This document shows, one piece after another, positions 54,506 to 64,000 of a DNA stretch of 64,000 bases; the stretch's first letter is position 1; each line of letters begins with the position of its first letter. Below the pieces are notes generated by a model that made no database searches, was not told the DNA's origin, and was given only the letters and a program-made list of their open reading frames with translations. A program made the position numbers and the translations under genes. Location of the stretch: NCBI RefSeq assembly GCF_016907085.1, contig NZ_JAFBBJ010000001.1, positions 744,001 to 808,000 of the forward strand. Reading direction: 5' to 3'. This DNA is from Clavibacter michiganensis (lineage in GTDB: Bacteria; Actinomycetota; Actinomycetes; Actinomycetales; Microbacteriaceae).

Positions 54506-55398
54506 GACGCGCTCCCCTCGTCCAGGAACGCCCGGATGGCACCGGCCGCCTCCCGGGGCGTCTCGTAGTGGATGAGGTGCCCGACCCGCGGGATCACCTC
54601 GAGCCGCGCGTCCGCGAAGAGCCGCTGCAGCCGGTGCTGCGCGGCGACGGGCGTGATGTCGTCGCGCTCGGCCGCCACGAGCAGCACCGGCACGGCGACG
54701 CGCGGCGCGTACGTGCTCGCATCCGACGAGACCGACGCGCGGAAGGCCTCGAGCACGACGCGGCGGTCGCTGAACGCGCTGAAGAAGCGGTCGTGCTGGT
54801 CGTTGATCCACCGGCGGAGCGAGCGGTCGCGCGTCTTCGCCATGGCCTCGCTCATCACGCGCACGATGGCGCGGTTGCGCAGCAGGCCGAAGCCCGCGCG
54901 CTCGGGCAGCAGGGCGGCGGCGCGGTAGTAGAGCACGGCGAGCCGGGTGAGGATCCCCCGCGGCCCCTCGAGCGCGGGCGCCGCGATCGGGTTCACGAGG
55001 ATCGCGCGCGGGCTGGGCAGGCCGTCCGCGAGCGCTGCCGAGACGACGATCGACCCGAACGAGTGGCCGAGCGCGGTCGCGTCGCGCGTGCCGGTCGCCT
55101 CCACGAACGCGCGGAGCCACGCGGAGTACCCGGCGATGTCGTGCCGCACGTCGACGAGCGGCGTCGAGTCGCCGAAGCCGGGCAGGTCGGGCGAGAGGAT
55201 CCGCACGCCCGGCAGCTGCGCGACGACCGGCTCCAGCCCGTGGTGGTCCCCGCGGAACCCGTGCACGACGACGAGCGTCTGCGCCGCGTCGGCGGGCCCG
55301 TACTCCCACCAGGCGGTGCGGCTCCCGAGGAGGTCGACGGTGCGGCGGACCACGGGGATGCGGTCGAGCTGGGCGGCGTAGGGCGAGGGGACGGTCAT
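54502..55398 (-). CDS. Alpha/beta hydrolase
   Basis: 298-residue alpha/beta-hydrolase fold protein. HGFRGDHHG is the oxyanion loop, ALGHSFGS the nucleophile elbow, ERDDIT the acid region and VGHLIHYE the catalytic His. There is no signal peptide. Substrate unknown. The ATG at 55398 has no ribosome-binding site, but TAGACT (55406-55411) is 7 nt upstream. It is coupled to the GT4 gene, suggesting a shared glycan- or lipid-related pathway. Confidence 0.9.
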   Translation of the reverse strand: MTVPSPYAAQLDRIPVVRRTVDLLGSRTAWWEYGPADAAQTLVVVHGFRGDHHGLEPVVAQLPGVRILSPDLPGFGDSTPLVDVRHDIAGYSAWLRAFVEATGTRDATALGHSFGSIVVSAALADGLPSPRAILVNPIAAPALEGPRGILTRLAVLYYRAAALLPERAGFGLLRNRAIVRVMSEAMAKTRDRSLRRWINDQHDRFFSAFSDRRVVLEAFRASVSSDASTYAPRVAVPVLLVAAERDDITPVAAQHRLQRLFADARLEVIPRVGHLIHYETPREAAGAIRAFLDEGSAS

Positions 55399-55533
55399 CG
55401 GGACGAGTCTACGAGCGGGGGCGGCCCGCGCCCCCGGGCGCGCCGGGGTCCCCCACCCGCGCGCCGCGCCTAGAGTGGCGATCGAGCCTTCCCGCCCCGA
55501 GTCGACGCCCCCGTCGCGCCCATGAGGAGAACC

Positions 55534-57255
<1,722 letters not shown>

Positions 57256-57265
57256 CATCTACAGG

Positions 57266-57967
57266 ATGAGCTCCCGCTGGCACCACTCCCTCGCCTCCTT
57301 CGACCTCGAGACGACGGGGGTGGACGTCGAGACCGCCCGCATCGTCACGGCGTGCATCGTCGTGCTCGACGCGGACGGCCAGGTCACCGAACGGCACGAC
57401 TGGCTGGCGGATCCGGGGGTCGAGATCCCCGCGGGGGCGGCGGCCATCCACGGCGTCACCACGGAGCGCGCCCGAGCCGAGGGTCGCGATGCCGCCGCGG
57501 TCGTCCTCGAGATCGTCACCACCATCCGCGAGATGTTCGCCCGCGGCCTGGCGCTCGTGGTCTACAACGCGCCCTACGACCTCACGCTCCTCAACCGCGA
57601 GGCCGTGCGTCACGGGGTGGAGCCGCTGCGCGACACCGGACCGGTCATCGACCCGCTCGTCATCGACAAGGCGGTGGACACCTACCGCCGCGGCAAGCGC
57701 ACGCTGTCCGTCGCGGCCGAGCACTACGGCGTGCGCCTCGACGACGCGCACGACGCGGGCGCCGACGCCATCGCCGCGGGCCGCGTCGCCCAGGCCATCG
57801 CCGGACGCTACGCGGATCAGCTCGACATCCCCGTGCTCGACCTCCACGACCGGCAGGTCGACTGGTCGCGCGTGCAGGCGGAGAGCTTCCAGGACTACAT
57901 GCGGCGCACGCGGGATCCCGCGTTCACGACGTCCGGCGCGTGGCCCGAGCGGCACGCCGGATCCTGA
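57266..57967 (+). CDS. DnaQ-like 3'-5' exonuclease
   Basis: 233-residue DEDDh exonuclease of the DNA polymerase III epsilon type. ExoI is SFDLETTG (D and E), ExoII is VVYNAPYDLTLL, and ExoIII with catalytic His and Asp is DAHDAGADA. AAAIHGVTTE is the conserved epsilon-like segment. It is too short to include a polymerase domain. The start at 57266 is 10 bp after treS, and an overlapping unit is possible. The strong terminator after it ends the transcript. Confidence 0.92.
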   Translation: MSSRWHHSLASFDLETTGVDVETARIVTACIVVLDADGQVTERHDWLADPGVEIPAGAAAIHGVTTERARAEGRDAAAVVLEIVTTIREMFARGLALVVYNAPYDLTLLNREAVRHGVEPLRDTGPVIDPLVIDKAVDTYRRGKRTLSVAAEHYGVRLDDAHDAGADAIAAGRVAQAIAGRYADQLDIPVLDLHDRQVDWSRVQAESFQDYMRRTRDPAFTTSGAWPERHAGS

Positions 57968-57989
57968 TCCGCTCCCCCGCCCGGGGACG

Positions 57990-58025
57990 ACGAAGGGCGC
58001 CCGGCCGAGGCCGGGCGCCCTTCGT
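57990..58025. terminator. Strong terminator between the DnaQ-like gene and L31
   Basis: Near-perfect 16-17-bp inverted repeat (arms 57990-58006 and 58009-58025), between converging genes ending at 57967 and 58043, so it can serve both. Confidence 0.8.
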
Positions 58026-58042
58026 GCTGCAGCTTCGGGCTG

Positions 58043-58300
58043 CTACTTCTTGGTGCCGAAGCCCGCGTAGCGCGAGTTGAACTTCTCGACGCGGCCGGCG
58101 GAGTCCATGATGCGCTGCTTGCCCGTGTAGAACGGGTGCGACTCGCTCGAGATCTCGACGTCGATGACCGCGTACTCGACGCCGTCCTCCCAGACGATGG
58201 TCTTCGAGCTGCTCACGGTGGAGCGCGTGAGGAAGGTCGCGCCGGAGGCGAGGTCGCGGAAGACGACGGGGGCGTACTTGGGGTGGATGTCGGTCTTCAT
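58043..58300 (-). CDS. rpmE2: 50S ribosomal protein L31 type B
   Basis: 85-residue L31 of the B type, which lacks the zinc-binding CxxC pairs (no cysteine at all) and replaces the zinc form when zinc is scarce. The sequence [20 protein letters not shown] and the C-terminal [20 protein letters not shown] are characteristic. No Zur-box-like sequence is visible in its 129-bp upstream region, so zinc control is unproven here. It is transcribed alone. Confidence 0.95.
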   Translation of the reverse strand: MKTDIHPKYAPVVFRDLASGATFLTRSTVSSSKTIVWEDGVEYAVIDVEISSESHPFYTGKQRIMDSAGRVEKFNSRYAGFGTKK

Positions 58301-58429
58301 CGGGGTGTCCTTCGTCGTTTCTGGTGTCTGCGTGGGAAGCGTGGGTGCCCGGGATGATCACCGGACCAGTGGACGAGCCTACCAGACGGGTGCCCGGATC
58401 GGGTCGGCGCGCCGGACGGACGCGCGGGA

Positions 58430-59218
58430 TCAGCGGCGGACGGCGCGGGCGGTGAAGCGCCCGTCGTCCTGCGTGACCTCGAGATCGAGGCCGAAGGTGC
58501 GGCCGAGGTTCTCGGCCGTCACCACATCCCCGAGGGGACCGGCCGCGACGACCGCGCCGTCGCGCAGGAGGAGGCCGTGCGTGAAGCCGCGCGGGATCTC
58601 CTCCACGTGGTGCGTGACCATGACGATGCCGGGTGCCTCGGGCGCCGACGCGTAGCCGCCGAGGAGCTGCAGCAGCTCCTCGCGCGCGCCGAGGTCGAGG
58701 CTCGCGGCCGGCTCGTCGAGGAGCAGCAGCTCGGGGTCGGTCATGATCGAGCGCGCGATCTGCACGCGCTTCTGCTCGCCGTCGCTCAGGGTGCCGAACT
58801 TCCGCTGCTCGAGGTGGCCGAGGCGCCACTCGGCGAGCACGCGCTGGGCGCGGCGCACGTCGATCTCCTCGTAGTCCTCGTTCCAGCGGCCGGTGACGGA
58901 GTAGGCGGCGGTGAGCACGACGTCGAGCACGGTCTCGTCGGCGGGGATGCGCCGGGCCATCGCGGTGGACGCGAAGCCGATGCGCGAGCGGAGCTCGAAG
59001 ACGTCGACGCGGCCGAGCTCGTGGTCGAGGACCGTGGCGGTGCCCGAGGACGGGTGGGCCATGGCGGAGGCGATCTGCAGGAGGCTCGTCTTCCCCGCGC
59101 CGTTCGGCCCGAGGACGACCCAGCGCTGGTCGCCGTCCACCGTCCACTCCACCTGGTCGAGGATGGTCGTCCCGTTCCGGACGAAGGACACTCCGGACAG
59201 GGAGAGGACGTGGCTCAT
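58430..59218 (-). CDS. ABC transporter ATP-binding protein
   Basis: 262-residue soluble ATPase without membrane segments. Walker A is GPNGAGKTS, the signature LSDGEQKR, Walker B LLLLDEPAASLD, and the switch His lies in MVTHHVEEIP. The YlmA/iron-chelate-like pattern suggests either an ABC transport component or a stand-alone ATPase; no permease is adjacent. The ATG at 59218 has TAGACT (59226-59231) 7 nt upstream and no ribosome-binding site. Confidence 0.88.
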   Translation of the reverse strand: MSHVLSLSGVSFVRNGTTILDQVEWTVDGDQRWVVLGPNGAGKTSLLQIASAMAHPSSGTATVLDHELGRVDVFELRSRIGFASTAMARRIPADETVLDVVLTAAYSVTGRWNEDYEEIDVRRAQRVLAEWRLGHLEQRKFGTLSDGEQKRVQIARSIMTDPELLLLDEPAASLDLGAREELLQLLGGYASAPEAPGIVMVTHHVEEIPRGFTHGLLLRDGAVVAAGPLGDVVTAENLGRTFGLDLEVTQDDGRFTARAVRR

Positions 59219-59305
59219 GCCGACGAGTCTACCGGCCCGTGCCCGACGCGCCTCGCGGCCGTGGGGTGCGCCGGGCCGCACCGGCGGCGGCCGACGCCCG
59301 GTGGG

Positions 59306-60490
59306 TCAGCGCAGGATCGACGCGTAGATCGCCTCGGTCTGGCGCGCGATGCGGTCCCAGCCGAACTCGCGCTCGGCGCGCACGCGGCCGGCCTCGCCCA
59401 TGCGGCGCGCCGCGTCGGGATCCGCGACGACCTCGGTGAGCGCGGCGGCGAGGTCCCGGACGAAGCGCTCGGGGTCGGTGGGCGTGCCCGTTCCGTCCGT
59501 GGCCTGGTCGATGGGGACGAGGCGGCCGGTGACGCCGTCGTCGACGACCTCGGGGATCCCGCCCGTGGCGGTGCCGACGACGGGAGCGCCGCACGCCATC
59601 GCCTCGAGGTTCACGATGCCGAGCGGCTCGTAGACCGACGGGCAGACGAAGACGGTGCCCGCGGTGAGGACGGCGGAGAGCTCGCGGCGCGGCAGCAGAC
59701 GGTCGATCCAGACCACGCCCGAGCGCTCCTCCTGCAGGCCGCGGACGAGGGCCGTCACCTCCTCCATGATCTGCGGGGTGTCGGGCGCGCCCGCGCACAG
59801 CACCATCTGCACGTCGGCGGGCAGCAGCGCGGCGGCGCGGAGCAGGTAGGGCAGGCCCTTCTGGCGCGTGATCCGGCCGACGAACACGACCGAGGGCCGC
59901 GACGGGTCGATGCCGAGCGAGCGCACCAGCTCGTCGTCGTGCACGGGCGCCCACGCCTCGAGGTCGATGCCGTTGTAGACCGTGTGGACCCGGGCCTCGT
60001 CGAGCGCGGGGTACGAGCGGAGGATGTCGCGCTTCATCCCGTCGCTGACCGCGATGACGGCGTCGGCCGCCTCGTACGCCGTGCGCTCGATCCAGCTGGA
60101 GACGCGGTACCCGCCGCCCAGCTGCTCGGCCTTCCACGGGCGCAGCGGCTCGAGGCTGTGCGCGGTGACGACGTGCGGGATCCCGTGCAGCATCGACGCC
60201 ACGTGGCCCGCGTGGTTCGCGTACCAGGTGTGCGAGTGCACGACGTCGGCACCCGCCACGTCGCTCGCGATCGCCAGGTCGACCGCCATCGTCTGCAGCG
60301 TCGCGTTGGCGCCCGCGAGCTCCGCCGGGACGGGGTAGGAGAGGACGCCGGGCTCGTCGCGCGGCGCCCCGAATGCCCGGACGACGACCTCGGTCCGCTG
60401 CCGCATGGCCTTGACGAGCTCCGTGACATGGACCCCGGCACCCCCGTAGACCTCGGGCGGATACTCCTTGGTGATCACGTCTGCTCGCAT
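59306..60490 (-). CDS. glgA: Glycogen synthase GlgA / maltose-1-phosphate synthase GlgM (GT4)
   Basis: 394-residue GT4 enzyme using ADP-glucose. In the actinobacterial branch the product is either alpha-1,4-glucan or maltose-1-phosphate (GlgM). Landmarks are [20 protein letters not shown] at the N-terminus, [26 protein letters not shown] and the donor motif [18 protein letters not shown]. The ATG at 60490 has TAGCGT (60498-60503) 7 nt upstream without a Shine-Dalgarno. It is divergent from glgC, its likely partner, across 46 bp. Confidence 0.94.
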   Translation of the reverse strand: MRADVITKEYPPEVYGGAGVHVTELVKAMRQRTEVVVRAFGAPRDEPGVLSYPVPAELAGANATLQTMAVDLAIASDVAGADVVHSHTWYANHAGHVASMLHGIPHVVTAHSLEPLRPWKAEQLGGGYRVSSWIERTAYEAADAVIAVSDGMKRDILRSYPALDEARVHTVYNGIDLEAWAPVHDDELVRSLGIDPSRPSVVFVGRITRQKGLPYLLRAAALLPADVQMVLCAGAPDTPQIMEEVTALVRGLQEERSGVVWIDRLLPRRELSAVLTAGTVFVCPSVYEPLGIVNLEAMACGAPVVGTATGGIPEVVDDGVTGRLVPIDQATDGTGTPTDPERFVRDLAAALTEVVADPDAARRMGEAGRVRAEREFGWDRIARQTEAIYASILR

Positions 60491-60536
60491 TGGTCGAACG
60501 CTAGTACATGCCCCGACGTGCATCTACGCTGGAGCA

Positions 60537-61778
60537 ATGGCATCGAAGAAGATCTTTGGAATCGTGCTCGCCGGCGGCGAGGGCAAGCGCCTCATGCCCC
60601 TCACCGCGGACCGGGCGAAGCCCGCCGTCCCGTTCGGCGGGCAGTACCGGCTCATCGACTTCGCGCTGTCCAACCTCATCAACTCGGGGCTCACGCAGAT
60701 CGTCGTGCTGACGCAGTACAAGTCGCACTCGCTCGACCGGCACGTGTCGCAGACCTGGCGCCTCAACCAGATGCTCAACTCCTACATCGCGTCGGTGCCC
60801 GCGCAGCAGCGCCTCGGCAAGCGGTGGTTCAGCGGCTCGGCGGACGCGATCCTGCAGAGCCTCAACCTCATCAACGACGAGAAGCCCGACATCGTCGTCG
60901 TGGTCGGCGCCGACCACGTGTACCGCATGGACTTCAGCCAGATGATCGAGGCGCACATCGCCTCCGGTCACGGCGCGACGGTCGCGGCGATCCGCCAGCC
61001 CATCGAGCTCGCGGACCAGTTCGGCGTCATCGACGTGGACCCCGCGAACCCGTACCAGATCCGCGCCTTCCTCGAGAAGCCGAAGGACCCGCAGGGCCTC
61101 GACGACTCCCCCGGCGAGGTGCTCGCTTCCATGGGCAACTACGTCTTCGACACCGACCAGCTCATCGACGCGGTGCGCCGCGACGGCGAGAACGCGGAGT
61201 CCGCGCACGACATGGGCGGCGACATCGTGCCGTGGTTCGTGGAGCAGGGGAACGCCGGCGTCTACGACCTCAACCGCAACGAGGTGCCCGGCGCCAACGA
61301 CCGCGACCGCTACTACTGGCGCGACGTCGGCACGATCGAGTCGTTCTTCGACGCGCACCAGGACCTCATCTCGGCCCTGCCCGTGTTCAACCTCTACAAC
61401 AAGGACTGGCCGATCTTCAGCCAGCAGCTCAACAGCCCGCCGGCCAAGTTCGTCCGCGACGCGCAGGGCAACACGGGCACCATGATCGACTCGATCACCT
61501 CGCTCGGCGGCGTGATCAGCGGCGCCCACGTGGAGCGCAGCGTGCTGGGGCCGTGGGTCATCGCGGAGTCGGGCGCGCGCATCGTCGACAGCATCGTGTT
61601 CGACAAGGTGCACATCGGGGCGGGTGCCGTCGTCACGCGCGCCATCCTCGACAAGGACGTCGAGGTCGAGCCCGGCGCCACGGTGGGCGTCGACCACGAC
61701 CGCGACCTGGCGCGCGGCTTCACCGTGACCGACGGCGGCATCACCGTCGTGGGCAAGGGCGTGCGCGTCACCCCGTGA
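60537..61778 (+). CDS. glgC: Glucose-1-phosphate adenylyltransferase GlgC
   Basis: 413-residue enzyme making ADP-glucose, the donor for glycogen or maltose-1-phosphate synthesis. Motifs are [20 protein letters not shown] (nucleotide loop), [16 protein letters not shown] and [13 protein letters not shown]. The C-terminal left-handed beta-helix carries the regulatory surface. I chose ATG 60537: GGAG lies only 2 nt upstream, too close to function, while TACGCT (60525-60530) sits exactly 6 nt before it. A leaderless mRNA is therefore likely. Its stop overlaps serB (GTGA). Confidence 0.94.
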   Translation: MASKKIFGIVLAGGEGKRLMPLTADRAKPAVPFGGQYRLIDFALSNLINSGLTQIVVLTQYKSHSLDRHVSQTWRLNQMLNSYIASVPAQQRLGKRWFSGSADAILQSLNLINDEKPDIVVVVGADHVYRMDFSQMIEAHIASGHGATVAAIRQPIELADQFGVIDVDPANPYQIRAFLEKPKDPQGLDDSPGEVLASMGNYVFDTDQLIDAVRRDGENAESAHDMGGDIVPWFVEQGNAGVYDLNRNEVPGANDRDRYYWRDVGTIESFFDAHQDLISALPVFNLYNKDWPIFSQQLNSPPAKFVRDAQGNTGTMIDSITSLGGVISGAHVERSVLGPWVIAESGARIVDSIVFDKVHIGAGAVVTRAILDKDVEVEPGATVGVDHDRDLARGFTVTDGGITVVGKGVRVTP

Positions 61779-62473
61779 GCGCCGTCCTCCCGCTGACGCC
61801 GGCCACCGCGTCGGCGTCGCCCGCCGCCCGTGCCCTGCCGCGCATGCTCGTGGTGCTCGACGTGGACTCGACCCTGATCGAGGACGAGGCGATCGAGCTG
61901 CTCGCCGCCGAGGCGGGCTCGCTCGACGAGGTCGCCGCCGTCACCGACCGGGCGATGCGCGGCGAGCTGGACTTCGCGGAGAGCCTGCGCTCGCGGGTCG
62001 CGACGCTGGCCGGGCTCCCGTCGACGGTGCACCGGGCGGTCGCGTCCCGGATCCGCGTCACGCCGGGTGCCGAGCGCATGATCCAGGGTCTGCACGACGC
62101 CGGCCACGTCGTCGCCGTCGTGTCGGGCGGCTTCCACGAGCTGCTGGATCCGCTCGCCGAGCGCCTCGGGCTCGACCTCTGGCGCGCCAACCGGCTGGAG
62201 ACGGCCGACGGACGGCTCACGGGACGCGTCACGGGTCCGGTCATCGACGCCGCCGCCAAGCGCGCGGCCGTCGAGGAGTGGAGCGCCGGGCTGGGCATCC
62301 CGCTCGCCCGCGTCGTGGCGGTCGGCGACGGCGCCAACGACCTCGAGATGATGGCCGTGGCCGGGCTCTCGGTGGCCTTCGACGCGAAGCCCGCGGTCCG
62401 CGGGCGCGCCGACGTGTGCGTCGACCGGCGGGACCTCGCGCAGGTGCTCGCGCTCCTCGGCCTCCCCCGCTGA
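61775..62473 (+). CDS. serB: Phosphoserine phosphatase SerB
   Basis: 232-residue HAD phosphatase for the last step of serine synthesis. Motif I is [13 protein letters not shown] (nucleophile Asp). [15 protein letters not shown] and [17 protein letters not shown] are motifs II and III, with the metal aspartates. It lacks the ACT domain of longer forms. It starts at GTG 61775, overlapping glgC by 4 bp; this pairing has no obvious metabolic reason. Confidence 0.94.
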   Translation: MSAVLPLTPATASASPAARALPRMLVVLDVDSTLIEDEAIELLAAEAGSLDEVAAVTDRAMRGELDFAESLRSRVATLAGLPSTVHRAVASRIRVTPGAERMIQGLHDAGHVVAVVSGGFHELLDPLAERLGLDLWRANRLETADGRLTGRVTGPVIDAAAKRAAVEEWSAGLGIPLARVVAVGDGANDLEMMAVAGLSVAFDAKPAVRGRADVCVDRRDLAQVLALLGLPR

Positions 62474-62497
62474 TCCGGTCGCGCGCCCGGGTGCGGG

Positions 62498-63454
62498 TCA
62501 GCCCGTGACGACGGCCCGGGCGATCGCCGCGAGCTGGGCGATGTTCGCGGGCATGCGCTCCCGCTCCGACGGCAGGCTCGCGAGGTGGGTCACGTTGTCG
62601 AGGTACGCCAGGAAGATGAACGCGCCGAAGCGCTCGTCCGGGACGCCCGTGCTGCCGCCCGCCGCCGTGTAGGCGCGGTGGAACTGCGCGCGCTGCCGGG
62701 GCGCCAGGTACATGATCGCCGCGGCTACGTCGAGTCCGGCTGGCCCCAGGCCGCACCGGTCGAAGTCGATGACGGAGACACCGGCCGGTCCCTGGATGAG
62801 GTTCCCCGGGTGGTAGTCACCGTGCACCATGATCGGCGGCCCGGCCTCCGCCAGGGTGGCGCGCAGCTCGTCGATCGCGCCGGCCAGCGCGTCGGCGGTG
62901 GAGCCGTCGGCCATGATGCCCGGGTAGCCCTCGACGAGGCGCTCCAGTCGCGCGGTCGCGTAGTCCGCGTCGTAGCGGCGGCGCTGCCCGGCGAGCGCGA
63001 CGGCCGCCGGATCCGCGCCGGCCGCGTGCAGGGCGGCCAGCGTCTCGGCGAAGGGACCCGCGTCCGACGAGGCGGGGAGGCTGCTCAGCATCTCCCCGTC
63101 GTGCCAGGTGAGCAGGCTCGCGAGGCGGCGCTCGACGCGCTCGCCCGACGCGCCGACGACCGCGCGGCGGAGGCCCACCTCGTCGTCGTCCGGGACGGAG
63201 ACCTCGACCGTCGCCGTCCAGGATCCGTCGCGGGTGCGCTGCGGCCCGGGCACCGAGGGCCAGCCGCGCGCGGCGAGCACGTCGAGCCAGTCCAGCTCCA
63301 GGTCGATCTCGTGCTGCTTCCGGCGCGCCACGTGCAGGCGCAGCAGATAGCGCGGTCCCCCGTCGACGTCGACGCGGTAGGCGTGGTTGTGCGTGGCCCC
63401 CAGCTCGGTGAGCGCGGCGGGACCGATGTCCCAGGCCGCCAGGAGGTCGGACAC
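62498..63454 (-). CDS. Phosphotransferase (APH/choline kinase-like)
   Basis: 318-residue protein-kinase-fold phosphotransferase. The catalytic loop is MVHGDYHPGNLI and the metal motif is VIDFDRCGLGP. Nucleotide contacts come from the N-terminal ELGATHNHAYRVDVDGG and YLLRLHV. It starts at GTG 63454 with GGGGAGA upstream. The substrate is unknown (small alcohol or aminoglycoside-like). It is 23 bp downstream of fabG, so it may be in the same transcript. Confidence 0.88.
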   Translation of the reverse strand: MSDLLAAWDIGPAALTELGATHNHAYRVDVDGGPRYLLRLHVARRKQHEIDLELDWLDVLAARGWPSVPGPQRTRDGSWTATVEVSVPDDDEVGLRRAVVGASGERVERRLASLLTWHDGEMLSSLPASSDAGPFAETLAALHAAGADPAAVALAGQRRRYDADYATARLERLVEGYPGIMADGSTADALAGAIDELRATLAEAGPPIMVHGDYHPGNLIQGPAGVSVIDFDRCGLGPAGLDVAAAIMYLAPRQRAQFHRAYTAAGGSTGVPDERFGAFIFLAYLDNVTHLASLPSERERMPANIAQLAAIARAVVTG

Positions 63455-63477
63455 GGCGCTCTCCCCGACGAGCGGGG

Positions 63478-64000
63478 TCAGTGGCCCATGCCGAGGCCGC
63501 CGTCGACCGGGATCACGGCACCCGAGATGTAGGCGGCCTCGTCCGAGGACACCCACGCCACGACGCCCGCGACCTCGGCCGCGGTGCCGTAGCGTCCGGC
63601 CGGGATGGACTTCTTGTACTCGGCCGCCTTCGCCTCCGGCAGCTCCGCGGTCATGTCGGTCTCGATGAAGCCGGGCGCGACCACGTTGGCCGTGATGCCG
63701 CGGGCGCCGAGCTCCCGCGTGACGGAGCGGGCGAGGCCCACGAGCCCGCTCTTGGACGCCGCGTAGTTGACCTGGCCGCCCGAGCCGTACAGCCCGACGA
63801 CGCTGGAGATGAGGACGATGCGGCCGAAGCGCGCCTTGAGCATGCCCTTCGACGCGCGCTTGACGACGCGGAACGCGCCGCCCAGGTTCGTATCGACGAC
63901 CTCGGTGAAGTCGTCGTCGCTCATGCGCATCATGAGGGTGTCGCGCGTGATGCCCGCGTTGGCGACCACGACCTCGACGGGACCGTACGCGGCCTCGACC
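63478..64000 (-). CDS. fabG: 3-oxoacyl-ACP reductase FabG, N-terminus cut by window edge
   Basis: Partial SDR of the FabG type; the frame runs through the right window edge, so the N-terminal nucleotide loop is missing. The visible part holds VANAGIT (the NNAG-like motif), ISSVVGLYGSGGQVNYAASKSG (catalytic Ser, and Tyr-Lys in YAASK) and the FabG C-terminus GAVIPVDGGLGMGH. It would reduce 3-oxoacyl-ACP with NADPH in fatty acid synthesis. A homologous SDR of different role cannot be fully excluded. Confidence 0.9.
   Translation of the reverse strand, partial: VEAAYGPVEVVVANAGITRDTLMMRMSDDDFTEVVDTNLGGAFRVVKRASKGMLKARFGRIVLISSVVGLYGSGGQVNYAASKSGLVGLARSVTRELGARGITANVVAPGFIETDMTAELPEAKAAEYKKSIPAGRYGTAAEVAGVVAWVSSDEAAYISGAVIPVDGGLGMGH

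Noticed and set aside
58301..58429. Zur box upstream of the zinc-independent L31 gene
   Set aside because: No TGA-AT-rich-TCA dyad is visible in the upstream region, so zinc control was not claimed.
58577..62473. A 1298-codon plus-strand open frame crossing the ABC ATPase, glgA and glgC regions
   Set aside because: Only its last part (from GTG 61775) is a gene, serB. The rest is antisense or out of frame with recognisable genes and has the Arg/Asp/Gly-rich composition of high-GC shadow frames.

Overview
The window is about 73% G+C, with dense genes, frequent GTG starts and many 4-bp ATGA/GTGA overlaps. The gene content is that of a high-GC actinobacterium: mycothiol ligase MshC, RbpA, PafB/PafC, DUF3000, actinobacterial HelY and a GlgA/GlgM-type GT4 synthase. 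Two adjacent secreted GH10 xylanases suggest a plant-associated member of the Microbacteriaceae, most likely Clavibacter or a close relative. The genus is inferred from content and style, not from a search. I see no insertion sequence, prophage, CRISPR array or rRNA. There is one tRNA, tRNA-Leu(GAG).

Layout. 1-3.8 kb: a leftward gene run of sulfurtransferase, SufE, RibD-C-type reductase, DUF3000 and RNase D (cut by the left edge). 4-9.2 kb: ZapE, ammonium transporter Amt behind GlnR-like boxes, an aldo/keto reductase, and a MarR-like regulator overlapping an N5-glutamine methyltransferase. 9.3-12.8 kb: the two xylanases. 12.8-19.7 kb: MFS exporter, NmrA-like reductase, DoxX, NUDIX, S9 peptidase and SDR. 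This stretch includes the only gene-poor region (15785-16357), which holds two palindromes and a possible TetR remnant. 19.9-21.4 kb: small membrane protein, GDPD and RbpA. 21.5-36.5 kb: a conserved actinobacterial core block (Lnt, HelY, TatC, TatA, PafC, PafB, FKBP lipoprotein, TrmI, HAD, PAC2, MshC, UppP, M20 peptidase). It matches the known mycobacterial order except that the Pup-proteasome genes expected between TrmI and PafB are absent.

36.5-44.1 kb: tRNA-Leu, CorA, an epimerase, an unusual J-domain membrane protein and a four-gene osmoprotectant ABC operon. 44.1-49.7 kb: HIT protein, SSL2-like helicase, acyl-CoA-dehydrogenase-like flavoprotein, CatE-like VOC dioxygenase and SGNH hydrolase. 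49.7-55.4 kb: D,D-carboxypeptidase, TrmH-type methylase, sirtuin, histidine phosphatase, GT4 glycosyltransferase and alpha/beta hydrolase. 55.5-62.5 kb: TreS, DnaQ-like exonuclease, zinc-independent L31, an ABC ATPase, divergent glgA/glgC and SerB. The right edge has an APH-like phosphotransferase and FabG (cut).

Most notable observations. (1) A shared 20-bp dyad links a DoxX gene and a CatE-like dioxygenase operon, resembling a quinone/electrophile regulon. (2) A TAnnnT box sits 6-9 nt before the start codon of about eleven genes, suggesting leaderless mRNAs, including both genes of the 46-bp glgA/glgC divergon. (3) The proteasome block is missing between otherwise conserved neighbours. (4) An 18-bp palindrome abuts the xylanase promoter. 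(5) One protein combines a J-domain, membrane segments and a degenerate NERD-like domain.
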